DNA of 64,000 nucleotides from Citrobacter sp. RHB25-C09 (GTDB taxonomy: Bacteria > Pseudomonadota > Gammaproteobacteria > Enterobacterales > Enterobacteriaceae), in the NCBI RefSeq assembly GCF_013836145.1, contig NZ_CP057483.1, forward strand, positions 3,968,001 through 4,032,000, given 5' to 3'. Of this stretch, positions 26,820 to 36,106 are shown piece by piece. Numbering within the stretch: position 1 is the first letter of the stretch; the number at the start of each line of letters is the position of its first letter. Under the pieces are notes generated by a model. The model worked only from the letters and a program-made list of their open reading frames with translations, had not been told where the DNA came from and made no database searches. A program made the position numbers and the translations under genes.

Positions 26820-28013
26820 TTACATCACGGCGGCGAAAGCCTTTGCGACACGCTGGACGTTAGCGGAATTCAGTCCCGCCACGCACATACGTCCACTGGC
26901 GATCAGGTAAACGCCGAACTCATCGCGCAGACGGTCGACCTGCGCTGAGGTCAGTCCGGTATAGCTGAACATGCCGCGTTGCTTCAGCAGGTAGTCAAAA
27001 TTGCGGCCCGGAATAGCTGTCGTGAGCACTGCCACCAGCTCATGACGCATCGCCAGAATGCGCTTGCGCATACTTTCCACTTCTGCCAGCCAGTCTGCTT
27101 TCAGTGCGTCATCGCCAAGCACCGTCGCCACCACCTGCGCGCCAAAGTTTGGCGGGCTGGAGTAGTTCCGGCGTACCGTGGCTTTCAGTTGACCAAGTAC
27201 ACGACTCGCCGTTTCGCTGTCTTCACAGACCACGGAAAGTCCGCCAACGCGCTCACCATACAGAGAGAAGATCTTCGAGAACGAATTGCTGACCAGCGCA
27301 GGCAGTCCGGCACTGGCAATGGCGCGGATCGCGTAGGCGTCGTCTTCCATTCCAGCACCAAAGCCCTGATAGGCGATATCAAGGAACGGGATCAGGTCGC
27401 GCGCTTTCAGGATTTCGATCACTGCATCCCACTGGTCGGGCGTTAAATCCGCACCGGTGGGGTTATGGCAGCAGGGATGCAGCAGCACGATGCTGCGCGT
27501 CGGGAGCGTTTTCAGAAACGCCAGCAGATCGTTGAATCGTACGCCGTTTGTCGCTTCGTCATACCACGGATAAGTGCCGACGCTGAACCCGGCTCCTTCG
27601 AAAATCGCGATATGGTTTTCCCACGTTGGATCGCTCACCCAGACACCGGCGTCAGGAAAATAACGCTTCAGGAAATCCGCGCCCACTTTCAGTGCGCCAG
27701 AACCGCCCAGCGTCTGGATCGTCGCCACGCGCTGCTGCTGGAGTACAGGATGGTCAGCACCAAACAACAGCGGCGCGATGGTGTGCCGATAGCTGTTTAA
27801 CCCTTCCATCGGCAGATACAGCGAGGCACCGTGCGACTCAGCGTTAAGGCGGGCTTCGGCTTCGGCCACAGCCTTGAGCTGCGGGATGATGCCGTCTTCG
27901 TTGTAATACAGACCAATACTGAGATTGACTTTGTCACTGCGCGGATCTTCTTTGAACCGCTCCATGAGCGACAGAATCGGGTCGCCAGCGTAGGCGTCAA
28001 CTTTTTGAAACAC
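26820..28013 (-). CDS. tyrB: TyrB, aromatic amino acid aminotransferase
   Basis: 397 residues starting with GTG after GGAGAACCATCGC. PLP lysine in SNSFSKIFSLYGERVGG (near 247); substrate motifs HPCCHNPTGADLT (near 190) and the C-terminal arginine in ASGRMCVAGLN are present. Final step of tyrosine and phenylalanine synthesis. TyrR control is known in E. coli; I could not fix a clean TyrR box here. Downstream of alr on the same strand. Confidence 0.97.
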   Translation of the reverse strand: MFQKVDAYAGDPILSLMERFKEDPRSDKVNLSIGLYYNEDGIIPQLKAVAEAEARLNAESHGASLYLPMEGLNSYRHTIAPLLFGADHPVLQQQRVATIQTLGGSGALKVGADFLKRYFPDAGVWVSDPTWENHIAIFEGAGFSVGTYPWYDEATNGVRFNDLLAFLKTLPTRSIVLLHPCCHNPTGADLTPDQWDAVIEILKARDLIPFLDIAYQGFGAGMEDDAYAIRAIASAGLPALVSNSFSKIFSLYGERVGGLSVVCEDSETASRVLGQLKATVRRNYSSPPNFGAQVVATVLGDDALKADWLAEVESMRKRILAMRHELVAVLTTAIPGRNFDYLLKQRGMFSYTGLTSAQVDRLRDEFGVYLIASGRMCVAGLNSANVQRVAKAFAAVM

Positions 28014-28153
28014 GCGATGGTTCTCCAGGTTTACAGGCAGGGGTTAAAACACAATAAACCGGATGTGAGAGAAGATCGAGAGGATGTTGACGGGAAACTG
28101 TTGCTTTTTACCTGATGGAGCGGCGTGTTATCCGGCAAGGAAAACAGAGCCCC

Positions 28154-28222
28154 GTAGGCCCGGTAAGCGCCAGCGCCACCGGGCAAATTGCCGGATGGCG
28201 GCTGCGCCTTATCCGGCCTACA
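28154..28222. repeat. REP pair between alr and tyrB
   Basis: GTAGGCCCGGTAAGCG ... CACCGGGCA then GCCGGATGGCGG ... CTTATCCGGCCTAC. Confidence 0.8.
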
Positions 28223-28254
28223 GTGACGTTAACTCACGCCGGAAAGCCGTGCGA

Positions 28255-29334
28255 TTAATCGATGTATTGCATCGCTACTCGCGACGTCAGGCGAGTAATG
28301 AGTTCGTAAGCGCTAACTTTGGTGATTTCCGCAATGCGCTCAACCGGTAGACCTTCACCCCATAAAATGACCGGGTCGCCCGCTTTATCCGTGGCCTGCG
28401 GGCCTAAATCCACGCAGATCATATCCATGGCAACACGTCCGACAATCGGGACTTCGCGCCCGTTCACCAGCACCGGCGTACCAGAAGGGGCGGCGCGAGG
28501 ATAACCGTCGCCATAGCCCATGGCAACCACCCCGAGACGCGTGTCACGCTCGCTGATCCACGTTCCGCCGTATCCGACCGGCTCTCCCGTTTTGTGCTCA
28601 CGCACGGCGATCAGGCTGGAGGTCAATGACATCACCGGCTGGCAGCCAAAGTCAGCCCCGGTGGACTGATTTTCCAGCGGCGATACGCCGTAGAGAATAA
28701 TCCCCGGACGCGCCCAGTCAAAATGCGACTGCGGCCATAGCAAAATCCCACCGGACGCGGCGATGGAGCGTTGCCCCGGCTTGCCTTCGCAAAAGGTGTT
28801 GAAGATATCGAGCTGCCTTTCGGTTGCGCCACATTCCGGCTCATCCGCACGCGCGAAATGGCTGACGATATTGACCGGCTGGCGTACGTTTTTACACTGC
28901 GAGAGTCGCTGATAAAAGGCCTCGGCTTCCTCAGGAAGCACGCCCAGACGGTGCATGCCGGTGTCGAGTTTCATCCACACCGTGACCGGTTCTACCATTT
29001 CGGCGGATTCAAGCGCGGCAAGCTGCTCCTCGTTATGCACTGCAGTTTGCAGGTGCTGCTCGGCAATAAGCGGCAGATCGGAGGCCTCAAAAAAACCTTC
29101 CAGCAGCAAGATCGGCTGCGTGATCCCGCCCGCGCGCAGGCGCAGGGCTTCTTCGAGACGCGCAACGCCAAAAGCGTCAGCATCGGGGAGCGTTCGCGCG
29201 GTTTCTAACAAACCGTGTCCGTAGGCGTTCGCTTTCACGACCGCAACCAGCTTACTGGCAGGTGCCAGTTCACGCAGGCGTTGCAGGTTGTGTCGCAGAG
29301 CGCGGCGGTTGATAACTACTGTTGCCGCTTGCAT
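28255..29334 (-). CDS. alr: Alanine racemase
   Basis: 359 residues. The PLP lysine lies in VVKANAYGHG (residue ~34) and the catalytic tyrosine in GEPVGYGGTW (~255). It supplies D-alanine for peptidoglycan. Preceded by AAGGAATATAA. It follows dnaB after a structured repeat; the dnaB-alr-tyrB order is that of E. coli. Confidence 0.97.
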   Translation of the reverse strand: MQAATVVINRRALRHNLQRLRELAPASKLVAVVKANAYGHGLLETARTLPDADAFGVARLEEALRLRAGGITQPILLLEGFFEASDLPLIAEQHLQTAVHNEEQLAALESAEMVEPVTVWMKLDTGMHRLGVLPEEAEAFYQRLSQCKNVRQPVNIVSHFARADEPECGATERQLDIFNTFCEGKPGQRSIAASGGILLWPQSHFDWARPGIILYGVSPLENQSTGADFGCQPVMSLTSSLIAVREHKTGEPVGYGGTWISERDTRLGVVAMGYGDGYPRAAPSGTPVLVNGREVPIVGRVAMDMICVDLGPQATDKAGDPVILWGEGLPVERIAEITKVSAYELITRLTSRVAMQYID

Positions 29335-29355
29335 TTATATTCCTTAATAAAAAGA

Positions 29356-29480
29356 CTCTCCAAAATCATTCGCGTTGCAGGAAGGCGACAAGCCCGTGAA
29401 TCCCCGGGAGCTTAGTAAACTAAGTGACCGGGGTGAGCGGGCGCAGTCAACACCCCTGCGGCGTGAAGGATGACGGAGAG
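29356..29480. repeat. Structured ~125-bp repeat, copy B (dnaB-alr)
   Basis: Copy B: core CCCCGGGAGCTTAG / CTAAGTGACCGGGG with loop TAAA; outer arms TTCGCGTTGCAG / CTGCGGCGTGAA; outermost CTCTCC / GGAGAG. It ends at the base before the dnaB stop codon on the minus strand, so it is the start of the dnaB 3' untranslated region. Confidence 0.88.
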
Positions 29481-30896
29481 TTATTCATCATCATATTGAG
29501 GACCGGCATAGTTGTCGAAACGCGACCACTGTCCGTTAAAGGTCAGACGTACCGTACCGATGGGGCCGTTACGCTGCTTACCAATAATGATTTCCGCGAT
29601 CCCTTTCAGGTCGCTGTTCTCGTGATAAACCTCGTCACGATAGATAAACATGATCAGGTCGGCGTCCTGTTCGATGGAGCCGGATTCACGCAGGTCGGAG
29701 TTAACCGGCCGCTTATCGGCACGTTGTTCCAGCGAGCGGTTAAGCTGCGACAGCGCCACTACAGGCACCTGGAGCTCTTTTGCCAGCGCCTTCAGCGAGC
29801 GGGAGATTTCCGCAATCTCCAGGGTACGGTTGTCGGAAAGCGACGGTACGCGCATCAGCTGCAGGTAGTCGATCATGATAAGCCCGATGCCGCCGTGTTC
29901 ACGGGCGATACGGCGCGCGCGGGAGCGCACTTCCGTCGGCGTCAGGCCAGAAGAGTCATCAATATAGATGTTACGTTTTTCCAGCAGGATCCCCATCGTG
30001 CCGGAAATGCGCGCCCAGTCCTCATCGTCGAGCTGACCGGTACGAATACGCGTCTGATCCACACGGGACAGCGATGCCAGAGAACGCATCATAATCTGTT
30101 CCGAGGGCATTTCGAGACTGAAGATCAGCACCGGCTTATCCTGCAACATCGCCGCGTTTTCGACGAGGTTCATCGCAAACGTGGTTTTACCCATCGACGG
30201 ACGCGCCGCGACAATGATCAGATCCGACGGCTGTAAACCCGCGGTCTTTTTGTTGAGGTCGTCATAGCCGGTGTTTACACCCGTAACACCATCGTGCGGC
30301 TGCTGGAAGAGCTGTTCGATACGTGCGACGGTAGCGTCAAGCACTTCGGTAATGTTCTTCGGGCCTTCATCTTTATTGGCACGGCTTTCGGCAATTTTAA
30401 AGACGCGAGACTCGGCGAGATCGAGCAGATCTTCGCTGGTACGCCCCTGCGGATCAAAACCCGCATCGGCAATTTCATGGGCGACCGCAATCATGTCACG
30501 AACAACGGCGCGTTCGCGCACAATATCTGCATAAGCGCTGATGTTCGCCGCACTTGGCGTGTTTTTAGAAAGCTCGGCAAGATAGGCAAAACCGCCGACG
30601 CTGTCCAGTTGCCCCTGTCGCTCCAGCGATTCCGCGAGCGTAATCAGGTCGATAGGACTGCCGGTTTCCTGCAACCGCCCCATCTCGGTGAAGATGTGGC
30701 GATGCGGGCGGGTGTAAAAATCATCCGCTACGACGCGCTCGGCGACGTCGTCCCAGCGCTCGTTGTCCAGCATTAAACCACCCAACACCGACTGTTCCGC
30801 TTCAATCGAGTGCGGGGGTACTTTCAGCCCGGCGACCTGCGGATCGCGGTCCCGAACATCAGTCTGTTGTTTGTTGAAGGGTTTATTTCCTGCCAT
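29481..30896 (-). CDS. dnaB: DnaB, replicative DNA helicase
   Basis: 471 residues, no intein. N-terminal DnaG-binding domain, linker, and RecA-like motor with Walker A AARPSMGKTTFA (near 232) and the hydrolysis motif IMIDYLQLM (near 340). Hexameric 5'-3' helicase of the fork. Divergent from qorA by about 60 bp. Confidence 0.99.
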   Translation of the reverse strand: MAGNKPFNKQQTDVRDRDPQVAGLKVPPHSIEAEQSVLGGLMLDNERWDDVAERVVADDFYTRPHRHIFTEMGRLQETGSPIDLITLAESLERQGQLDSVGGFAYLAELSKNTPSAANISAYADIVRERAVVRDMIAVAHEIADAGFDPQGRTSEDLLDLAESRVFKIAESRANKDEGPKNITEVLDATVARIEQLFQQPHDGVTGVNTGYDDLNKKTAGLQPSDLIIVAARPSMGKTTFAMNLVENAAMLQDKPVLIFSLEMPSEQIMMRSLASLSRVDQTRIRTGQLDDEDWARISGTMGILLEKRNIYIDDSSGLTPTEVRSRARRIAREHGGIGLIMIDYLQLMRVPSLSDNRTLEIAEISRSLKALAKELQVPVVALSQLNRSLEQRADKRPVNSDLRESGSIEQDADLIMFIYRDEVYHENSDLKGIAEIIIGKQRNGPIGTVRLTFNGQWSRFDNYAGPQYDDE

Positions 30897-30957
30897 AGTG
30901 AATGGAGTTACCGAGACAATGATTGGTTCGCAAGATTACCACATTTCTGGAGGAATC

Positions 30958-31941
30958 ATGGCAACACGAATTGAATTTCACAAGCATGGTGGCCCTGATG
31001 TGCTACAGGTCGCGGATTTTACGCCGAGAGACCCATCAGAGAACGAAATCCAGGTAGAAAACAAGGCGATTGGCATTAACTTTATCGATACCTATATCCG
31101 CAGCGGGCTCTATCCACCGCCGGTCTTACCGAGCGGTTTAGGGACCGAAGCAGCGGGCATCGTTAGTAAAGTGGGCAGCGGCGTCAGGCATATCAAAGCC
31201 GGGGATCGCGTGGTGTATGCTCAATCAGCCCTCGGCGCCTACAGCTCGGTGCATAACGTGCCGGCCGATAAGGTCGCTATTTTGCCCGATGCCATCTCCT
31301 TTGAGCAGGCTGCGGCCTCTTTTCTTAAGGGGCTTACTGTCTTTTATCTGCTGCGCAAAACGTATGAAATAAAACCCGACGAACCGTTTCTGTTTCACGC
31401 AGCGGCGGGTGGCGTGGGGCTTATCGCCTGTCAGTGGGCGAAAGCGCTGGGGGCTAAACTGATTGGCACCGTCGGCAGCGCGCAAAAAGCGCAGCGGGCG
31501 CTGGATGCTGGCGCCTGGCAGGTGATCAACTATCGTGAAGAGAACATTGTTGAACGGGTTAAAGAGATCACCGGCGGTAAAAAAGTGCGGGTGGTGTATG
31601 ACTCGGTTGGTAAAGACACCTGGGAAGCCTCTCTGGACTGTCTACAACGCCGTGGTCTGATGGTCAGCTTCGGCAACGCGTCCGGCCCAGTTACCGGTGT
31701 CAACCTGGGCATTCTGAACCAGAAAGGTTCACTGTACGCGACCCGCCCTTCTCTTCAGGGCTATATCACCAACGCCGAGGAGTTGACCGAAGCCAGTAAT
31801 GAACTATTTTCACTGATTGCCAGCGGCGTGATTAAAGTGGATGTGGCGGAAAGCCAGAAATATGCGCTGAAAGATGCACGGCGCGCACACGAGGTCCTGG
31901 AGAGCCGGGCGACGGAGGGATCGAGCTTATTGATTCCTTAA
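30958..31941 (+). CDS. qorA: QorA, NADPH:quinone oxidoreductase
   Basis: Zeta-crystallin-like MDR enzyme of 327 residues from ATG 30958 (MATRIEFHKHGG), with GGAGGAATC upstream; the frame upstream to 30763 overlaps dnaB and is rejected. NADPH-binding motif AAAGGVGLIACQWAK near residue 147. It lacks the zinc ligands of classic alcohol dehydrogenases, as expected for the quinone reductase branch. Confidence 0.96.
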   Translation: MATRIEFHKHGGPDVLQVADFTPRDPSENEIQVENKAIGINFIDTYIRSGLYPPPVLPSGLGTEAAGIVSKVGSGVRHIKAGDRVVYAQSALGAYSSVHNVPADKVAILPDAISFEQAAASFLKGLTVFYLLRKTYEIKPDEPFLFHAAAGGVGLIACQWAKALGAKLIGTVGSAQKAQRALDAGAWQVINYREENIVERVKEITGGKKVRVVYDSVGKDTWEASLDCLQRRGLMVSFGNASGPVTGVNLGILNQKGSLYATRPSLQGYITNAEELTEASNELFSLIASGVIKVDVAESQKYALKDARRAHEVLESRATEGSSLLIP

Positions 31942-31955
31942 GTCAGAAAGAAATT

Positions 31956-31988
31956 GGGCTTCCATCTGGGAAGCCCTTTCTTTTTTTG
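31956..31988 (+). terminator. Terminator of qorA
   Basis: Stem GGGCTTCC / GGGAAGCCC followed by TTTCTTTTTTT, 15 bp past the qorA stop. Confidence 0.92.
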
Positions 31989-32111
31989 TTCGGCTGAATG
32001 TAGGGTACAGCGCGATGAATTTGTGAGACGCGCAATAGTGACAGATTTGCTTATCAATTCCTATTTGGTTCTAAAGGCAAAATCACAGGTTGTGATGAAC
32101 CCCACAATCCC

Positions 32112-32354
32112 CTAGTAACGCCAGCGGTTACTGCGCTGATATTGCGGGATTTTTGGCGCTTTAATCGCCTTGATGACCCACACCACAGCAACGACCAACA
32201 GCAGCCATGGCAACAGCTTGAACATCAGCGCCAACATGCCGCCAAGGAACATCACCACGGTTGCCACGAACAGCGCAGCCAGAATGCCCAACAGCGACAC
32301 GCCGGTCACCATCAGCATAAAAAAGAATCCCAGGATAAAAAGTAGTTCCAGCAT
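32112..32354 (-). CDS. pspG: PspG, phage-shock inner-membrane protein
   Basis: 80-residue double-span membrane protein (MLELLFILGFFFMLMVTG...) identical in length to E. coli PspG (YjbO), an effector of the envelope stress response. A sigma-54 promoter lies upstream, and pspG is the distant member of the PspF regulon. Confidence 0.94.
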   Translation of the reverse strand: MLELLFILGFFFMLMVTGVSLLGILAALFVATVVMFLGGMLALMFKLLPWLLLVVAVVWVIKAIKAPKIPQYQRSNRWRY

Positions 32355-32388
32355 GATGCTCTCCCATAACGTATTTTCCTGAAAGCAT

Positions 32389-32405
32389 TACAAAAAACAT
32401 GCCAA
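32389..32405 (-). promoter_or_regulatory. Sigma-54 promoter of pspG
   Basis: Minus strand TTGGCATGTTTTTTGTA fits YTGGCACG-N4-TTGCW, with GG at -24 and GT in place of GC at -12. Located ~35 bp before the pspG start. PspF with IHF is the known activator. Confidence 0.82.
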
Positions 32406-32428
32406 AATTAACCTGCTGATTTATCAAC

Positions 32429-32457
32429 AAAACGCCCCGCGATTACTCGCAGGGCGT
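32429..32457 (-). terminator. Terminator of dusA
   Basis: Minus strand CGCCCTGCG-AGTAAT-CGCGGGGCG then TTTTG, 30 bp after the dusA stop and ahead of the pspG promoter. Confidence 0.75.
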
Positions 32458-32486
32458 GGTGAAATTGACTAACTTTTAGTGAAATT

Positions 32487-33482
32487 TTAACGTTTGTCGG
32501 CAACCAGCTTCAGCGCATGTTCCAGGACGTGGATATCTGCCCCGGCTTTATGGGCGTTTTCGCTCAGATAACGACGCCACTGGCGCGCCCCCGGTATTCC
32601 CTGGAACAGGCCCAGCATATGGCGGGTAATATGACCAAGGTAGGTCCCCTGGCTCAGTTCGCGCTCAATGTACGGGTACATGGCCCGCACGACGGCAACC
32701 GGATCGGCATCCGCAGTGGTTGCGCCAAAAATTTCACGATCCACTGAGGCCAGAATGCCTGGGTTTTGATAGGCTTCGCGTCCAACCATCACGCCATCCA
32801 TATGTTCAAGGTGCGCTTTCGCCTCTTCCAGGGACTTAATGCCGCCGTTAATGGACATAGTTAAATGGGGGAAATCTCGCTTAAGCTGATAGACACGCGG
32901 ATAGTCAAGCGGTGGGATCTCGCGGTTTTCTTTCGGGCTTAAGCCAGAAAGCCATGCCTTACGGGCATGAATGATAAACATCTCGCATTCGCCGTGACCG
33001 GAAACCGTATTGATGAAATCACACAAAAATTCGTAACTGTCCTGGTCGTCAATGCCAATGCGCGTCTTCACCGTCACGGGAATCGACACCACATCACGCA
33101 TCGCCTTCACGCAGTCAGCGACCAGTTGTGCATTCCCCATAAGACAGGCGCCAAACATACCGTTCTGCACGCGATCGGACGGGCATCCCACGTTGAGGTT
33201 GATCTCGTCATAACCGCGTTCTTCCGCCAGTTTTGCACAGTGCGCCAATGCAGAGGGGTCGCTCCCGCCTAATTGCAGGGCAAGCGGATGTTCTTCATCG
33301 CTGTACGCCAGGTAATCGCCTTTGCCATGAATGATTGCGCCTGTTGTCACCATCTCGGTGTAGAGCAGCGTCTGGCGAGACAGCAGGCGCAAAAAGTAGC
33401 GGCAGTGCCTGTCGGTCCAGTCGAGCATCGGCGCGATGGAGAAACGGTGTGCAGGGAAGGCTGTTTGTAATTCAGGTGACAT
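32487..33482 (-). CDS. dusA: DusA, tRNA-dihydrouridine(20/20a) synthase
   Basis: 331-residue FMN enzyme that reduces U20/U20a of tRNA. Flavin barrel start SIAPMLDWTDRHCRYFLR (near 15), catalytic cysteine in NVGCPSDRVQNGMFGACLM (near 105), and the C-terminal tRNA-binding helical domain. The N terminus is a little shorter than the E. coli annotation. Isolated transcription unit. Confidence 0.96.
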   Translation of the reverse strand: MSPELQTAFPAHRFSIAPMLDWTDRHCRYFLRLLSRQTLLYTEMVTTGAIIHGKGDYLAYSDEEHPLALQLGGSDPSALAHCAKLAEERGYDEINLNVGCPSDRVQNGMFGACLMGNAQLVADCVKAMRDVVSIPVTVKTRIGIDDQDSYEFLCDFINTVSGHGECEMFIIHARKAWLSGLSPKENREIPPLDYPRVYQLKRDFPHLTMSINGGIKSLEEAKAHLEHMDGVMVGREAYQNPGILASVDREIFGATTADADPVAVVRAMYPYIERELSQGTYLGHITRHMLGLFQGIPGARQWRRYLSENAHKAGADIHVLEHALKLVADKR

Positions 33483-33536
33483 GGCGATTTTTTGAGCATC
33501 AGGTGAATTGGGGGCGCTACTATAGCATAAAGGTAA

Positions 33537-33560
33537 ACCGGAGACGTAACCGTCTCCGGT
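33537..33560 (-). terminator. Hairpin after the TraF-like gene
   Basis: 10-bp perfect stem ACCGGAGACG / CGTCTCCGGT with loop TAAC, six bases past the TraF-like stop; on the minus strand only a short T run follows. Confidence 0.55.
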
Positions 33561-33566
33561 GCCTCA

Positions 33567-34877
33567 TCAGAAGGTCATACTGAGCTGCGCACCTGCGCCC
33601 CACGTTTCGTCTTCGCCGTACAGACCCATCAGGTCCACATGGACGCGGTTGAAGGGCGCAAACCCAACACCACCGGTAAAGACGTTGCTGTCGTTCGCCT
33701 TGACGTCAGCACGGTAACCTGCGCGGACCGCCAGCCAGTTCAGCGGGCGAACTTCGGCACCGACACCGACGTACTGGGAGTTATCTTCGCTCTTAAAGCC
33801 TTTGGTTTCCGTTAAATCGCCATCTGCCGTGAGCGTTACCAGGTCGTTATGCCAGGCGACGCCTGCGGTGACCAGCGGGCGGATCTGATAAGTATCTTTA
33901 TAATCGCGCGTTTCACCGGTTAAACCGTGGGTGATGTAAATCGATTTGGTATCGATATCACGCGAGATAAGGTTTTGCCCACTCACGCCCACCGTCCAGT
34001 TTTCGCCAAAATCCGCCGCAATCCCGGCGTCTACGTTAAAACCGGTGTCATCGTTACGATAGCGGCTACTGTTCCAGTCACTGCTGTCGTAGTTATAGAT
34101 GGAAGTCGTGTAATTATAGAGCCAGGTTTTTTGCAGCTTCGGCGTCACGCCAATCGACAGCGGCACATCGCCAACCTCAAACTGCCGCGCCACTGCAACA
34201 CCATAGTCCGAAACGATCGCCGCGCGCCCGGAGGCCGTAGAATTCAGGTGTTTAGTGATTTCATCCGACCCCTGCAACGCCGCCCGGCCCGCTTCAACCA
34301 GCGCATAGGCATCGCTTCCTTCAATTCTGCGCAGATAATCGATATCCCCTTGATCAATGGACGAGCTTACGCGACCGTGCGCATAGCCTTTCGCAACAAA
34401 CGCCACGGATAACACATCGTTGGGAATGCTGACCGCAAGTCCGGCCCCCGCGTTGGCATGTGCCGTTTTACCCTTCAGGTATTCCAGTTCGTCGGCCAGA
34501 TCGCGCGCCGCCCCCTGGAACTGGTTCAAAACACCGCCGGGGTTAAGCAGAATGTCACCAGGGGTCAGATTATCAACAACATCATCGTAGTAATCGATTT
34601 TGTCACTGATATCGTCAATTTCATCCTGGAGATTATCCTTGTCGGTAATTTGCGCACCAACCGCGGGAAGGATGACGGTAATGCTGTCCTCGGGCTTCGC
34701 TTTTGCCAGCAAAGCCGGGTTGATGAGGACACCACTACCATAATGTGCTGAAGCTACGCCCGTTCCGCCCATCGCGTCGTTGCGCGCTTCCGCCCAGGTA
34801 TTCGCCGCGTTCGCCTGTTGCGACACTAAGAACGAAACCGCGACTGCCACCACCGAAAAGTTAAAATTTTTATTCAC
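33567..34877 (-). CDS. TraF-like (TraF_2 family) secreted/outer-membrane protein
   Basis: 436 residues from GTG 34877, where a clear signal peptide begins (KNFNFSVVAVAVSFLVSQQANA); the upstream frame to 35060 has no signal or conservation. DAMGGTGVASA after the signal is the mark of the 'conjugal transfer protein TraF' family (PF13729), chromosomally encoded and not tied to conjugation. The C-terminal half reads as beta strands ending in an aromatic-terminal strand (GAQLSMTF), suggesting an outer-membrane barrel. E. coli has yjbM/yjbL near here instead. Role unknown. Confidence 0.85.
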   Translation of the reverse strand: MNKNFNFSVVAVAVSFLVSQQANAANTWAEARNDAMGGTGVASAHYGSGVLINPALLAKAKPEDSITVILPAVGAQITDKDNLQDEIDDISDKIDYYDDVVDNLTPGDILLNPGGVLNQFQGAARDLADELEYLKGKTAHANAGAGLAVSIPNDVLSVAFVAKGYAHGRVSSSIDQGDIDYLRRIEGSDAYALVEAGRAALQGSDEITKHLNSTASGRAAIVSDYGVAVARQFEVGDVPLSIGVTPKLQKTWLYNYTTSIYNYDSSDWNSSRYRNDDTGFNVDAGIAADFGENWTVGVSGQNLISRDIDTKSIYITHGLTGETRDYKDTYQIRPLVTAGVAWHNDLVTLTADGDLTETKGFKSEDNSQYVGVGAEVRPLNWLAVRAGYRADVKANDSNVFTGGVGFAPFNRVHVDLMGLYGEDETWGAGAQLSMTF

Positions 34878-35171
34878 AGTAGACCCGTTTTTATTTGCAG
34901 GTGAAGAAACACCTCTGCCAGTATCAACGCAGCAGAGAAGAACTTTTGCTGTGAAAAAAACACTAAAAACCGCGCTATTCGCCCCATGCTGAAGACAACT
35001 GAAGCGTTCTCTTTTTGTGATGTACCTCAATATGTATAGAAGACTTTGTAAGGTCCGCAAAGATTAGCAGGCGATATATCGTCTGAAATGGCGACTCTGG
35101 CTGGATCTCGGCGTTTCCTGCATAACATGATAAAGTGAGGGTTTATCACCCTACGCAAACCAAGGTGCCCC

Positions 35172-35687
35172 ATGGAAAAGCCCACAACGCAAGAACTGTT
35201 AGCGCAAGCTGAAAAATTGTGCGCGCAACGCAATGTGCGACTGACTCCACAGCGCCTTGAAGTTTTACGCCTGATGAGCCTGCAGGAAGGCGCGATTAGC
35301 GCTTACGATCTGCTCGATCTTCTGCGTGAATCAGAGCCCCAGGCTAAGCCGCCAACGGTCTATCGCGCACTGGATTTTCTGCTTGAACAAGGTTTTGTGC
35401 ATAAGGTGGAATCCACCAACAGCTATGTCATGTGCTATCTGTTCGATCAGCCAACCCATACCTCTGCGATGTTTATCTGTGACCGTTGCGGTGGGGTAAA
35501 GGAAGAGTGTGCGGAAGGGGTGGAAGATATCATGCATACGCTGGCCGCGAAGATGGGGTTCGCCCTTCGTCACAATGTGATTGAAGCGCATGGCCTCTGT
35601 TCTGCGTGTGTTGAAGTCGAAGCTTGCCGTCACCCTGGCGAGTGTCAGCACGATCATTCCATTCTGGTGAAAAAGAAATCTCGTTAA
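35172..35687 (+). CDS. zur: Zur, zinc uptake regulator
   Basis: Fur-family repressor of 171 residues. Winged helix with LTPQRLEVLRLM near residue 24, structural zinc cysteines CDRCGG and CSACVEVEAC, and a His-rich tail. With zinc bound it represses znuABC and related genes. Start ATG follows AAGGTGCCCC. Confidence 0.97.
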   Translation: MEKPTTQELLAQAEKLCAQRNVRLTPQRLEVLRLMSLQEGAISAYDLLDLLRESEPQAKPPTVYRALDFLLEQGFVHKVESTNSYVMCYLFDQPTHTSAMFICDRCGGVKEECAEGVEDIMHTLAAKMGFALRHNVIEAHGLCSACVEVEACRHPGECQHDHSILVKKKSR

Positions 35688-35693
35688 ATAAGT

Positions 35694-35715
35694 GGGCGGC
35701 ACCCTTGCGCCGCCC
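35694..35715 (+). terminator. Hairpin after zur
   Basis: GGGCGGC / GCCGCCC stem 7 bp past the zur stop, between convergent zur and yjbJ; no T tract, so termination is uncertain. Confidence 0.45.
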
Positions 35716-35765
35716 TGTGCAAACAATTGCGAATTCATTTCTGGATCCGCAGGCAAACGTAGTGG

Positions 35766-35975
35766 TTACCAGCGGTAGTCGTTACGGGTTTCCCAGTCAC
35801 CGACCTCTTTTTCCGCCTGATCCTTCTGATAACCGTAGCGTTCCTGGATTTTACCTACCAGTTGGTCACGTTTACCTTCAATGACCGTCATATCATCATC
35901 GGTCAGTTTGCCCCATTGCTCTTTCACTTTACCTTTGAATTGTTTCCAGTTACCACCGGCTTCATCTTTATTCAT
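35766..35975 (-). CDS. yjbJ: YjbJ, CsbD-family stress protein
   Basis: 69 residues from ATG 35975 (MNKDEAGGNWKQFKGKVKEQW); the ATG one codon earlier is too close to AGAGGA. Hydrophilic, helical CsbD family, abundant in stationary phase in E. coli; molecular role unknown. Confidence 0.93.
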   Translation of the reverse strand: MNKDEAGGNWKQFKGKVKEQWGKLTDDDMTVIEGKRDQLVGKIQERYGYQKDQAEKEVGDWETRNDYRW

Positions 35976-36106
35976 CATAAAGTCCTCTTCGTTAGGCTGT
36001 GAATAGCGAGAGTAAACCGCCCAGCTTCGCTATTTTTTCTGCTGAACGTAATGATAAGTGTAGTCAGGAATCTCGGCTTAAAATCATTATTCGGAATTTT
36101 TAACCG

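Noticed and set aside
28014..28254. TyrR box upstream of tyrB
   Set aside because: TGTAAA-like halves are visible near 28030 but the spacing and second half do not fit the consensus well.
30763..31941. Extended 392-residue QorA
   Set aside because: It would overlap dnaB; the ATG at 30958 has GGAGG and matches family length.
33567..34877. Integrated conjugative element suggested by a TraF-like gene
   Set aside because: No other transfer, integrase or relaxase gene is near; flanks are normal chromosomal genes.
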